Assembly (NCBI GenBank): GCA_009760855.2
Contig: WPIO01000038.1
Coordinates: 847,501 to 892,500 of the forward strand
Direction: 5' to 3'
From: Cristatella mucedo
Taxonomy: Eukaryota; Bryozoa; Phylactolaemata; Cristatellidae
DNA length: 45,000 nucleotides
In this document: positions 1 through 18,163 of the stretch, piece after piece
Numbering within the stretch: position 1 is the first letter of the stretch
Layout of the letters: each line of letters opens with the position of its first letter
The notes under the pieces: generated by a model
Seen by the model: the letters and a program-made list of their open reading frames with translations, nothing else
What the model was told of the DNA's origin: nothing
The model's database searches: none
Position numbers and translations under genes: made by a program

Positions 1-780
1 TGGTAAGATGCCTGCTGCATAGCACAGCAAGTAACATTAATTGTCATTTAATCACCAGTCACGCAGCATGCCATAGAAAGTTCCCTCTTTAGCTCAAACT
101 TGTTTCGGGATGTCTTGGTATGACAGGCATACATGAAAATACAACTCTCAATACATTACTATAAGTTTTTCCCACCATGATCATGGTTATCTTGGCTTAT
201 TACCAGGTTAGCTCCGTATCTAGTGATCCTTGTGGTGATCTAGCGAATCATTTCTCTAACTTCTTTGTCATCAAGATAGACAAGATCAGAAGTCTATTCC
301 TAAGGTAGTAGCATCCCTTCTGGACTCATGTCCTTCAATAACAGCAACACACGACTCCCCTACCTCAACTCCTTGCAGCCCCCAAATGTCTACATTTAAG
401 GAAGCTATGAGCTATCTCATCTTGAAATTCATCCCCCAGTCAAAGAAGACATCTAGACCTATAGACCCTATTACCACTGTCCTACTTTTGCAATGTGTGG
501 TTCGGTTCGCCCATCAGAGAGCCAGCCGATGACAACGCCAACGGTTTATTGCACAAGGCACGGAGCAGCAAGACGCACGACTGCCTTCGCCCCCTTCTCA
601 CACTAGAGTCTCTCCCCTTCTCCACTCCTCTGGTTGACCCCGATGATTCATCGAGGGCCACAACTGTGCAGCGGCCGACCCTGATGGTGAATTCACCATC
701 TGGCCACCAGCGGTTACCGGCCGGTGTCCATGCCATATCACAGGCTCATTAGAGGAGCCGGCATACACTCAAACTACACA
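1..780. other. Gene-free left edge
   Basis: I recognise no gene here. Bases 1-480 are unremarkable AT-leaning sequence. Bases about 490-760 are richer in GC and stay open on both strands for about 85 codons, but neither translation resembles a known family. It may be part of an old mobile element. Confidence 0.4.
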
Positions 781-2060
781 ACGCAAAGTTATGCTCATGC
801 CATGCATAACTAAAAGGATAAATATGTCCTCAGCCTTAAGTCATGTCCCTGCACCTTCCAAAAAGACTGTTGTTAGGCCACTAATTAGAAAAGCAACACT
901 AGACCAAGAGAACTTGAACAGCTGCCATGTCTCCCTTTTACTGGTCCTATGCAAGACAATAGAACGAATTTCGGCAGAAATGTTGAACGCATGCATTGAA
1001 ACTTCAAACTTAGCAAGTAAGTTCCGATCTGGTTTCCGCAAAGTTAGTTTTGCGTCGGGTATACAACGACCTTTTCAGGATTGCAGACTTGGGTAAAGTC
1101 TCTCTGCTTATTTTGCTCAATCTTTCACCAGCATTTGATACTATTGATCACTACATCCTTCTCGAGTGCTCTCATCTTGCCGGGGCGATGCAATGGTTCA
1201 GATTCCATCTCAGAGGGAGATTCCAGAGTATTGACGTGAATAAATAGTCATCTGAGGAACATCTGAAGTATAAGGTACCTCAGGGATCTGTGCTTAGTCT
1301 ACTTCTTTTCACAGTTTATATTCTCCCTCTTGCTGAAGTGATTGCCATGCACATTCTAGGCTTTCAATTTCATGCAGATGCCACTCAATTGTAACTTTGT
1401 CTTGATTCTTCTCAGCCCTCCATCATGTCGATTTCTCTGAACTCCCATGCTACATGTATTGATGACATCCACGCATGGATAGCAGCAAACGTTTTCATAT
1501 TGAATGATGAACACTGCTTGCCGATCTGCAGTGGCTCCCAGTCAACAGCTCACCGACTATAATGTTCTGTCACTCACTTTTAGGTTCTTTCATTTTCTGG
1601 CCCCAGCCTACCTATAAGAACTCCTCCCCACCAAGTCAACCAGCTGTTCTGACTCTAAACCTTTGGCTATACCTCTCACGAATCTCAAATCCTTTGGAGA
1701 TTGTGCCTGTAGTTACTATGGTTCCGAAGTCCGATACTCACCTCCTACTGACATCACGACATCCTCTGACTTGCTGACATATAAAAAGAAACTTAAAATG
1801 CACCTGTTTATCACAGCATTAAGAGGACCCTTGTGATTCGTTCTTTGTGGGCTTATACGTGCTGTCACTATGCATGTTGCCACTAATAATATTTTACAAG
1901 TTGACACTGTGCATGTCACCCTAACCAGGTCATGCTTGTTGACATTGTGCATGTTACCACTAATCATTTGACCATGCTTCTTTCACAGGATACGTAAAGT
2001 GCCAAGAAAGCGTTTAAGTTCTCTTAGGGTGCTAGACAAATGTATTATTATTGTTGTTCC
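780..2060 (+). mobile_element. Decayed LINE-alpha retrotransposon, internally deleted
   Basis: Broken frames read as a CR1/L2-like reverse transcriptase. Around 860-1040 there is [15 protein letters not shown]. Around 1110-1250 there is LSPAFDTIDH, followed by a stop and then KVPQGSVLSLLLFTVYILPL. The FYADD region has decayed to FHADATQL. The copy then jumps to the C-terminal end (about 1525-1830) and finishes with the family 3' tail at about 1990-2055, including AAGTTCTCTTAGGGTGC and an ATT-rich end. Frameshifts, stops and the deletion make it inactive. The same residues appear in the better copy at 32530-34190 on the other strand. Confidence 0.85.
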
Positions 2061-3270
2061 TATAGCCTCATAACATTCAATTGAGATGGCATGGCATAGG
2101 AGAGAAAATATCTGGGATTGAGGTAGGGGCCTTTCTAAATAGCAGACTTAAATGGAAAGTACTTCCGTCACTATTCCGTCTATACCAACAAGACAATATT
2201 ACGAATGAGTTGTTATTGTGCATGCAAAGTTAAAGCAGCATACGGATCGTGTATGGTAGCTCGCAGGCTTCGACTCATGCGAAGCAGAAATAGTGACAAG
2301 GATAGCTAGTCAGGAGGACAGTTGAGGCAGTAAGTAGCATAGAAGTAATAGCATAGAATGGCTGAACAATGCTGCCACACTAGTTTCTTCCTTCTCCTAT
2401 TCAGGTCCTTTGTGACAATAAACTAGCAGCCGATTTCTCTGAATTAAAGACGTTGGCAACAGTAGCTTTTGATCTGTGGGTCACATCATGGAGAAGTCAT
2501 GTCCAGAATTCTTTAGCAAGGTTGGTATACTGTATTCTCTCATGTTTCCAGCCCGGCAATTAAGGTTTGAATGAGCTAAGCCCATGCTGGCCTTGTGGGT
2601 CAGTTTTGCTTTGTACCTGCTCATCAATCGTAAGCCACGAAAAAAAGCTTACGAATAAGCTGCCATTAGCATACCAGCTTCAGGTATGATAGCAACTGTT
2701 TATCAAAAATATGCTCTACAATTTACTGCCACCAAATATCGAGCTGGCATAATTGTTGGCATCAATTATCATTTTCTGTTCACCATAGATCAAATGATGA
2801 ATGATTCGCTGCAAGTAACTTCAGCAACGCCCACAATGAGGCCACCTAATTAGTTCGATGCCCTAGCAAAGAGCAGCTAACCGTACTTTGGCAGTTAGGC
2901 TTAAACTATGTGAACAAAAATTATACTGCACTATTCGATTTTGAACCTACTCAACCGTTGTATAGTATTTAGCAAAGCAAATGTATCGGTAGAAACTGAT
3001 AATCGATGGTGAGAGAGACCATTATAAGACGTGCACAGCAGAGCATGCAGCTGAAACAAAGAAACCGGACTGGCACTCAAGAGGAAACGAGGCGACTGCA
3101 TAGATGCGATGTGACGATCAAATTATGTGGCTACTTGTGAGGCAAGGACCCATGATTGGGCGTCGTCAGCAGAAACTGCATGGCCTAAGGTTCGCCCAGC
3201 AGATCGAAGTCAAAGCTCTCAATCTAATAACTTTACGTAGGGTGCTGAACGTAATAACAATAATAAGTAT
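2060..3270. other. Gene-free stretch with one LINE-beta scrap
   Basis: No gene is recognisable. Bases about 2255-2400 match the LINE-beta 3' region seen at 18830-18990 and 31740-31870 (shared words such as CAGTTGAGG and GTAAGTAGCATAGAAGTA). The rest is AT-leaning and unassigned. Confidence 0.4.
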
Positions 3271-3325
3271 AGATGATTATTTGTACAGCGCCTTAAGAGA
3301 ACTCAATCTCTATCCACGAGCTTAA
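3270..3325 (-). mobile_element. Tail fragment of SINE-A or LINE-alpha
   Basis: The shared 3' tail is present in reverse: TTGTACAGCGCCTTAAGAGA, then a hairpin partner ending near 3320. AAT-type simple sequence precedes it on the + strand. It is too short to say whether it came from the SINE or the LINE. Confidence 0.6.
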
Positions 3326-3384
3326 CGACTCGCTTCAAGAGAATCAATACCCACGAGGTCAAAGTTTAGTAAAGTGAAGGTTTA

Positions 3385-3560
3385 TCTTATCAAATAGCCT
3401 CATTTATATAGCTGCAGAAGAGGCACAGTGGCTTGCTCTCTTTGCTGGCAGTGGGCAATACAGGATTGGCTGCTGCAGGACTCAAACCCACGACCTATAG
3501 ATCGTGGGTTTGTGGCTATGAAGTGGAAGCACCTTACTACTGCGCTGATATATTGAAATG
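3385..3560 (-). mobile_element. SINE-B, degenerate copy
   Basis: On the - strand the tRNA-like promoter box B reads GGGTTTGAGTCC, next to the family palindrome (here arms AACCCACGA and TCGTGGGTT at about 3486-3511). The 3' body includes the family words for the AGAAGAGGC and AAATAGCCTC region. It is diverged from the better copies at 14033-14213 and 36886-37080. Confidence 0.65.
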
Positions 3561-3724
3561 CATAGTATAAAGCATGCAGACAGCATCAAGTATGCAGACA
3601 TAGGAGTATCATGCTTAGGCCAGCATGCTAAAGCAAATATGAAGACGCTCATGACCACCACTATTAACATCTATGGCTACTAACATGCACTGCATCACGC
3701 ACAGTTATGTAGGCAAAGCCCACA

Positions 3725-4180
3725 CGGAACAAGAATAATAATAATTATTATAATACATTTGATATTTCGCCCTCAGAGAGCTTAATCTCTTTCTAGGCAC
3801 TTTACATTTGCTGAAAAACAGGCCTAATGAGACGAATAGAAAGATGAGCAGAACAGATATCACGCTTGAAACATGCAAGGTCATTCCAGGTAGTGATTGA
3901 AGCCTGAAGCGAGTTCCATTCTTTAGGTGCATACGTGCTGAATGCTCGATCACCAAAAGATTTAAATTGAGTTCACGAGACGGCGAAATAACCGGATGCT
4001 GAAGAGCTGGTGGTTCGAGAACACACCGGAGGAGCAAGGAGGTTGGATATGTAGGCTGGTGATAGTGAGTGAAGTGACCTGTATCGATCGATTCGATATA
4101 TGATAGGAAGCCCGTGAAGATCAGATAACAGTGATTTGATGTGGTAACTACGCTTTTGATGAATAGACCACATAATCTAT
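3725..4180 (-). mobile_element. LINE-alpha 3' end, decayed
   Basis: Reading the - strand from about 4175, the remnant reads SLLSDLHGLPI and SLSPAYISNLLAPP. These match the C-terminal part of the LINE-alpha reverse transcriptase ([14 protein letters not shown] and [12 protein letters not shown] in the best copy). It ends at about 3737 with the family hairpin tail and an ATT-rich end. It lies just upstream of PIGO, with its 3' end pointing away from that gene. Confidence 0.8.
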
Positions 4181-4407
4181 ACGGTATGTCTGAAACACGT
4201 GACGTAAATTGAAAAGAGACCTAATTCTCTGGTACCTGCTTTCAGGGTTTAATTTTTCAATACGAAATCAGCAGACGTGACAAGCGTTCCTCGGTGTAGC
4301 TTGAGGTCGCAATTGCTACAAGGCCACACCCCATCTCAGCCAAGGCGACCGCCCACCCATCGTGCAGCCTTGACTCTTAGATGCACTTCCGCCGGCCAGC
4401 CCACTCA

Positions 4408-4417
4408 TCCCTGCAGC

Positions 4418-4420
<3 letters not shown>
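4408..4420 (+). other. Splice-acceptor-like site abutting the PIGO start codon
   Basis: A pyrimidine-containing stretch ending CCCTGCAG stops one base before the PIGO ATG (AG at 4415-4416). It could be the acceptor of an upstream 5' UTR exon, or a spliced-leader acceptor if the animal trans-splices. It could also be chance. Confidence 0.3.
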
Positions 4421-12804
<8,384 letters not shown>

Positions 12805-13008
12805 AGGGACCGGCCGGCCGGCGGGCGGGTCGTCGATGCGAGCGAGTGACGTCGCTCTTGCCAAGCTGGCTGCCGGCGTGACGTCGAGCCCCCAAAGCTC
12901 TGGTCTCGAGACGTGCCCGTCAGAGTGGTTCCCCAGCGCCGGATGAAGTGGCGGTGGCGAGCGAAGCTGGCCAGCAGTCGGTTGAGCTGACACGGCGGCG
13001 TGTGAAGG
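12805..13008. other. PIGO-NGRN convergent intergenic gap
   Basis: These 204 bases separate the two stop codons. No AATAAA is visible for either strand inside the gap. The nearest I see are at 14002-14007 (+, inside NGRN intron 2) and 12362-12367 (-, in PIGO intron 4). The two 3' UTRs therefore probably overlap, unless variant signals are used. Confidence 0.7.
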
Positions 13009-16000
13009 CTAAGGCACACTGTACAGGTACTCTCCGTCGCTGGAATAGAAGTCGTTACCTTTGCGTATTAGCACACTGCTACTGCTGTTGATGCTGCTGC
13101 CAAGTCGCTGCGTGTGGCTCCTGACGCTCTCTGCCACCGGAATGGTCTCCGGGATGCTACTGATTTTGCCGAACGGCGTCTGGTAGCCCTTCACGGGATC
13201 GTAAGTGTACAGCTCAGCCACAGGCATCATTTCGTCGGCGTCGTTCGCAGCGACCGCTGACGCGCGCCGACCGTAGGTCAGCTGCTCGGCAGCTGCGTGG
13301 GCTTCCGTTCGACGAAAGTCCGGCTCGAACATGTTCAGTAGGCCAGCCAGGACAGCATCGTCGTCGCCTAGCAGCTGCTGCCGAGACTGCCCCTGCTGCC
13401 TACCAGGCGACCGGCGGTCTGAAGCTGAAGTGCCAGCACTTCGGAGAACGGCGGCCGCCGCCGGCGGGCCACTTGCAGATGATGTTCGGGCAGAACGTGC
13501 CGGCTGTGGCTGTCTCGAAACCTCGACTGTCCTTTCGCTGGTCTTGTGGCCGACGTTTCTGCCCCCATCCGCTCGACCGCTGCCGACATTGCCCAGTGCA
13601 TCCGCTTTACCGCTGCCGACGAGCCTCGGAGGAGAGTGTGCCACATCTTGTACGTGCTGCGTGCACCTTTCGAAGAGCAGTGAGAAAGCTCCACGCGGCG
13701 ACGGCTTGTCCTCAGCTGCAAACGTGCGGGAGCACGATGGCGGGAGATAAAATGCATGCAGCACACGGCGATTGCATATTAGCTGGAGCTTGGCCGCTCT
13801 TGCTATAACAATTGGCAGACTCCGACTGACACTGACACCAAAGGGATCTCAACAATTTGCACGATCTCAATAGTTCGCTAACCACTCGCGACTGAGGGCA
13901 AGCCAGCGACGTATAGCGATATGTAGCGTATATCGCACCGCTCTCAGGGCTGGAGAAATACGTTCCATTGCACTGCGGTCATGCGACCCGCCGATCTCTC
14001 CAATAAAAAAGTGATCCCCAGAATTGAAATTAAAATAAATAAATCCTAGCTGATTAAACAGCCTCTTTTTGTATAGCGACAGAAGAGCCTTTACGGCTAT
14101 CACCACCGCTTGCAGTGGCGATAAAGAATCGCCCACAGCAGTAATCGAACCCACGACCTCGGGACCGAGGTCGTGAAAGCAACCGCCTTACCTGGTGTGC
14201 CATCACGGCTCACCATAATTAGGGCCAAGTGCTTTCAGCTCGACACGGCAAAAGTCGACAATGCAACACACGCTGCCATAACTACCACCTGACATCTGTG
14301 AGTATGACTCACCGATTCCTTGCAGTGTTCTAACCGGTGGATAAGGATGGTCTTTGATTCCACCAGCATTCATAATTCGGCATATCCGGCCACTCTCCAC
14401 CAGAGACCTGAGAGTCCTGCTCAGCTTCTCATCCGGGCATTCGTCGGGCGATAGCATGCGCTGCCAGCGTTGGCGTACTCGCCTGTCGTGTTTCTCAATC
14501 TCGTTGACGTCGTCGGCAATCTGCTGGCTGAGTAGTATCCTGTTCAAGGCCTGCAGAGATAGCACTGGCAGGGTAAGAGTCGCCAACAGCTGCTGCTGCT
14601 GTGACCTTCTGTGCAGCCGGCGTTTGGCACCAAACTTCCACAGAAACGGATGCAGCCGAATCCATACGTCCAACTACACATGCTGCCACTGGTGGATGGT
14701 GCCACAGTTGAAAAAAAAAAGTAAATTTCTATGCATGGAAAGTAAGGCAACTAAATACTGCTATGCAGCCAAAACATACAGCTATCGATGTACGATCTAG
14801 TGGCAGATAAACCGAGACAGCAAGTCGGTTAATACACCCAAGCAATTCAGCAACACTAGTCTTCTTCGTTGAAGGAGCTGCAATAGCTTCCGGTTGATCG
14901 ACGAATGGATGGAGAATACAATTCTTACTCATCAGACACAGTAGATCTTCCAAGGCTGGGCCCCTTCAAACCTAGCTGAACAGCTTTAACCCCTCATGCC
15001 CCTCCCCCAGATCCTCTCTGGACAATAGACTAGCCAGTCCATTCTTTCACCAAAGACGAGGAGAGCTAGGGCTACAGACAGTATAGTTACAAAGCAGCTT
15101 CCTGGGATTTTCATCTGTTGCCTACAGTAGTGGCAGCTGTTGACGATAGCGCAAACTAATCTGTCATGAGAGGTACACTGATGTCAACACCCCTAACATC
15201 TGATTCTACGAGCCAGTCGAATTCTGCAAGGACACAGCCTACAAATTGCTCAAGTGTTGAAACTGAACCGGGTTTTGAGATACAGGCATGTTTGAGCAAC
15301 CAGTAAGAACGAGTCAGCGATCAGGCATATAAAAATATATAATTCACTTGTATAGCGCCCCAAGAGAACTTAATCTCTACTCAGGCGCTTCACATATGCC
15401 TCTATACATCGTGCGGGCAAGTAAGCAAGCAACTTAATACACATGCAAGGGGAGCATCCCGGGCGTGGACGTGGTTCTTCATAAACTTGCAATACAAATG
15501 TGCTAGCTAACAGCAGAGCTGGAGCCAGGGCAGAGCAAGTAAAGAGCTCGCTCAATAAGCCACGACGGTTGCCATGCAGACAGCTGGACCACATCGACTG
15601 CGGCGGTTACAGAATAACCAGTTGTGCAGCAAACAGCTGTACAGCAGCTGCTGCCATCGGTGGTGCTGCTTCATCGATAAGCAAAAAAAGGTCACTTACG
15701 CTGAAGCAAGCATTGTCAAGATGGTCTAGCTTAGCTTGTACACGGGTATCAGGACCTACGGGGTTTGGCCACAGCGTAGCCGGCGGCGCGAATGAAGGGC
15801 ATGGCACATGTGAAATTAAGTGTTAGGATATTCTGGACACAGCAGCTGCCCGAGGGCAATGATCCACGCAGGCGGCTCAGACTCTCATTGTGGCGGCGGC
15901 GGCAGCAGCGCGATGGCCTGCAGTAGCGCTGGCGGCATACATATCGTGACACGGGAAAGGCGGCGAGCAGCTTTTCGACGGTCCACTCGTCGGGATACTG

Positions 16001-16213
16001 GGCGTGCAAGTAGCGCATCTGCTCCTTCGCTGCCCACGTGAGTATGTTCAGCTCGGGCTCGTCTTTGAAGTACTTGGCCTTGATGATTTTCATCTTGAGA
16101 AAATCTGCGGACCTCTTTTCTTGCCTAAACACAAACAGAAAGGCAACAAAAGTCGAGGTTTGCGCAGCACCCACAGGACTGGCAGGGTAGACAAGGCAGC
16201 GACGGGCAAGCAT
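13009..16213 (-). CDS. NGRN: Neugrin, mitochondrial RNA/ribosome factor, 3 exons
   Basis: Neugrin (related to fungal Rrg9) binds mitochondrial 16S rRNA and supports mitochondrial translation. Exons on the - strand: 16213-15941, 14550-14313, 13715-13009, joined by GT-AG introns in consistent phase to 405 residues (human 291). The core reads LNILTWAAKEQMRYLHAQYP, then DEWTVEKLLAAFPVSRY, and continues across the junction as ALNRILLSQQIADDVNEIEK. This matches the human TWEAMEQIRYLHEEFPESW...VIRRVLKSKF region. The C-terminus GNDFYSSDGEYLYSVP matches the human ending GREFFDSNGNFLYRI. Between the two lies a long Ala/Ser/Arg-rich, probably disordered stretch in exon 3, which explains the extra length. 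The ATG at 16213 gives an Arg-containing leader (MLARRCLVYPASP) that could be a mitochondrial presequence. A strong acceptor-like TTTGTGTTTAG just downstream suggests the true first exon may lie elsewhere. Confidence 0.9.
14033..14213 (-). mobile_element. SINE-B inside NGRN intron 2
   Basis: On the - strand it begins GGTGAGCCGTGATGGCACAC. It carries box B GGTTCGATTAC beside an 11-bp perfect palindrome (arms 14152-14162 and 14165-14175) and ends in AAATAAATAAAT-type sequence. It lies about 100 bases from the exon 2 donor, in the same orientation as the gene. Confidence 0.9.
14551..15940 (-). other. NGRN intron 1
   Basis: The donor is GTATGC after TCACGATAT, and the acceptor is CTATCTCTGCAG. 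It contains a SINE-A tail in reverse at about 15340-15412. The rest is unassigned. Confidence 0.8.
15340..15412 (-). mobile_element. SINE-A tail fragment
   Basis: Reverse of the shared tail: TTGTATAGCGCC, AAGAGAACTTAATCTCTA and AGGCGCTTCACATATGCC. The tRNA-like head is missing. Confidence 0.75.
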
Positions 16214-16643
16214 GCGACCGACCAGCAGGCGGCACTGCAGCACAACAGCAGGGCGGCAACAAAAGGGTCACAGCCAAGACCTATCGCGCACGCGGACACC
16301 GGACCTTCCACGCCCCACCACGGCAAGCTACCAACAGGACGCGGCGATAGAGAAAAAGGACCGCGTTGCAAGGAACTAGAGGCCTCTCGGTTCACTCGAT
16401 TGAGCAGCCTTTTAATACAGCTTCAGAACCGTCCCGGAGCCACGGCTTCTGAAAACGAGCATCGACGCAGCCAAGTCTTGCTAAACCGCGACTTTTGCTG
16501 GCTGCAAGAGTGACAGCTCAGCCATTCACTCGTCGTCGCGCTCATCTGCACCGCTGCAACTGCAAAGCTCTGCAACCCCGCCTTGTCTGTCTCGAGCGTC
16601 ACACAATCGACGCACTACATCTCTCCTCCTCCTCTTCGTCGTG

Positions 16644-16664
16644 CCCCCCCCCCCCCCCCCCCCC
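16644..16664. repeat. Poly-C run
   Basis: 21 consecutive C residues following CTC-rich sequence. Length in the assembly may be unreliable. Confidence 0.95.
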
Positions 16665-16719
16665 GCACGGCTCTACATCGACTTCAGGGTTGCCCTGCTT
16701 GCATTCAGGCCCCTCCATT

Positions 16720-17512
16720 CGTTCTCTTGCGCCGACCAGCCTATTTGAAATACTGCCTCATCAGGCCAAAGATCTCGCTCTCAGCTCTTCACACTTTGCT
16801 GGGTCGTTTGACCGCGCCTCAAACAAAGTTCACATCCAGTGGGGCATCACATCAATAAGCGTGCTCCCAAAGCCTAGAACTCACCACCGACTGAAATCAC
16901 GATAAGATCCCCTGAACAAAAAACTTGAAAAAAAGCTAAAATCCAGCCTGTTCCATACAGCATTTGCTGCGTCTGTATGAATTGTCCTTTAAGTGCTGAC
17001 ACTGCTTGGAACTGGATAGTGTCTCCACAGACAGCACACGTGGCGCAAAAGCAATCACTCAGTTTCACGTTCTTAAATAACAGGCACGCCTTAATTTCGC
17101 ACTAGTTTGCTTACAATACAACCCGGAGTCAGTAACTTAGTGATTTAGCCTAAATCAATTCGCTTTAAAGATGCAGGATGGGCGATGCTGAATACCTGCA
17201 GCCAGCTTTGAGGCATTGCAAAATAGAGGCAAAAAAAAGTCACGCCATGACTCCCTAATCGTTTGCGAATTACTGCCAAAACTCTTACCAATAATGGGCC
17301 GCATCTCTCATACGGAAATTCAACACGAACTAGCCTTGCAGCTGGAAATTAGCGATATACGGCAAAAACGCGTTGTGAGTGGCACACTTGGCGTTACGAA
17401 GAATTTTTAGAAGCCATGGTCAAAGACGCTTCTTCTTAACCACATGTCAAGTGCCTAGAAAGAAAAGTTAGTTCTCTTACGGCGCCATGCAAAATTATTA
17501 TTCTTATTATCC
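16720..17512 (+). mobile_element. LINE-alpha 3' end, decayed
   Basis: LFEILPHQAKDLAL matches the C-terminal [13 protein letters not shown] of the family, and a stretch near 16890-16970 matches its last residues. The 3' tail is present at about 17447-17512 (AAGTGCCTAGAAAG, then TTAGTTCTCTTACGGCGCC and an ATT-rich end). It sits upstream of DCP2. Confidence 0.7.
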
Positions 17513-18163
17513 CTATTCAGCTTCGCAATCTAGTCGGACACCCTTTGCTCGCTCCTGCCCGAGCTAGCTGTCAGAAAAGTCTTTCATTTAAACGCGGAAG
17601 CATAAAGATACTTTTAGGAGGCCAGCTTAAGTCAATATAGGTTGGCGAAATAACCGGAACACATAGCAGCACTGAGCATTTTGCTATTGCGTATTTCGTT
17701 TCTGCTACATGCTTGAAACAAGGGAGCAGCGATGAATGTGTAACGTTGAGATATAGTCGCCTGCTCAAGGCTAAACGCGCGCGATCGTAGAATCACGTCT
17801 ACCTTTTCGCCTCTTGCAAATGCTCTCTCATACCCTTTCCGCCGGAGGTCTCACTGGCCACCACGTCTTCGAACTGCCGCAGTGTGTCGTCCACCTCCTG
17901 TGGACTTTCCATAGGATGGTCACTAGAGGAAAATCCCTTTGGTCTCAGCCCTTGAGAGGATCCCTTTCTATACGCTAAGGTTCTACGTAATGACAGACTT
18001 GCCAAAGAAACCACGCACGTCCTGGTAGCGAATGCCATTCTGCACTGAACACATGAACGAAACGGAACCTCTGTACCAACCAAGCACGTGAAGGAAACGG
18101 AACGGCTGTAATCGCCTAACAAATAAACCAAATGGAACGTCTGTAATAGTTAGTTCTTTCGCG

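Larger units (their letters stand above)
16214..18163. other. NGRN-DCP2 divergent intergenic region
   Basis: This 1.95 kb interval should hold both promoters. It contains a 21-base C run (16644-16664) and a decayed LINE-alpha on + (about 16720-17512). The region 17520-18160 shows no recognisable feature; the DCP2 ATG follows at 18164. Confidence 0.6.

Noticed and set aside
482-752. Two overlapping 85-codon frames on opposite strands
   Set aside because: Both are low in information and unlike any protein family. No splice or repeat evidence supports either.
4277-4417. Upstream in-frame extension of PIGO exon 1 from position 4277
   Set aside because: That codon is GTG. The extension has no signal-anchor character, and the ATG at 4418 gives the family's normal N-terminus.
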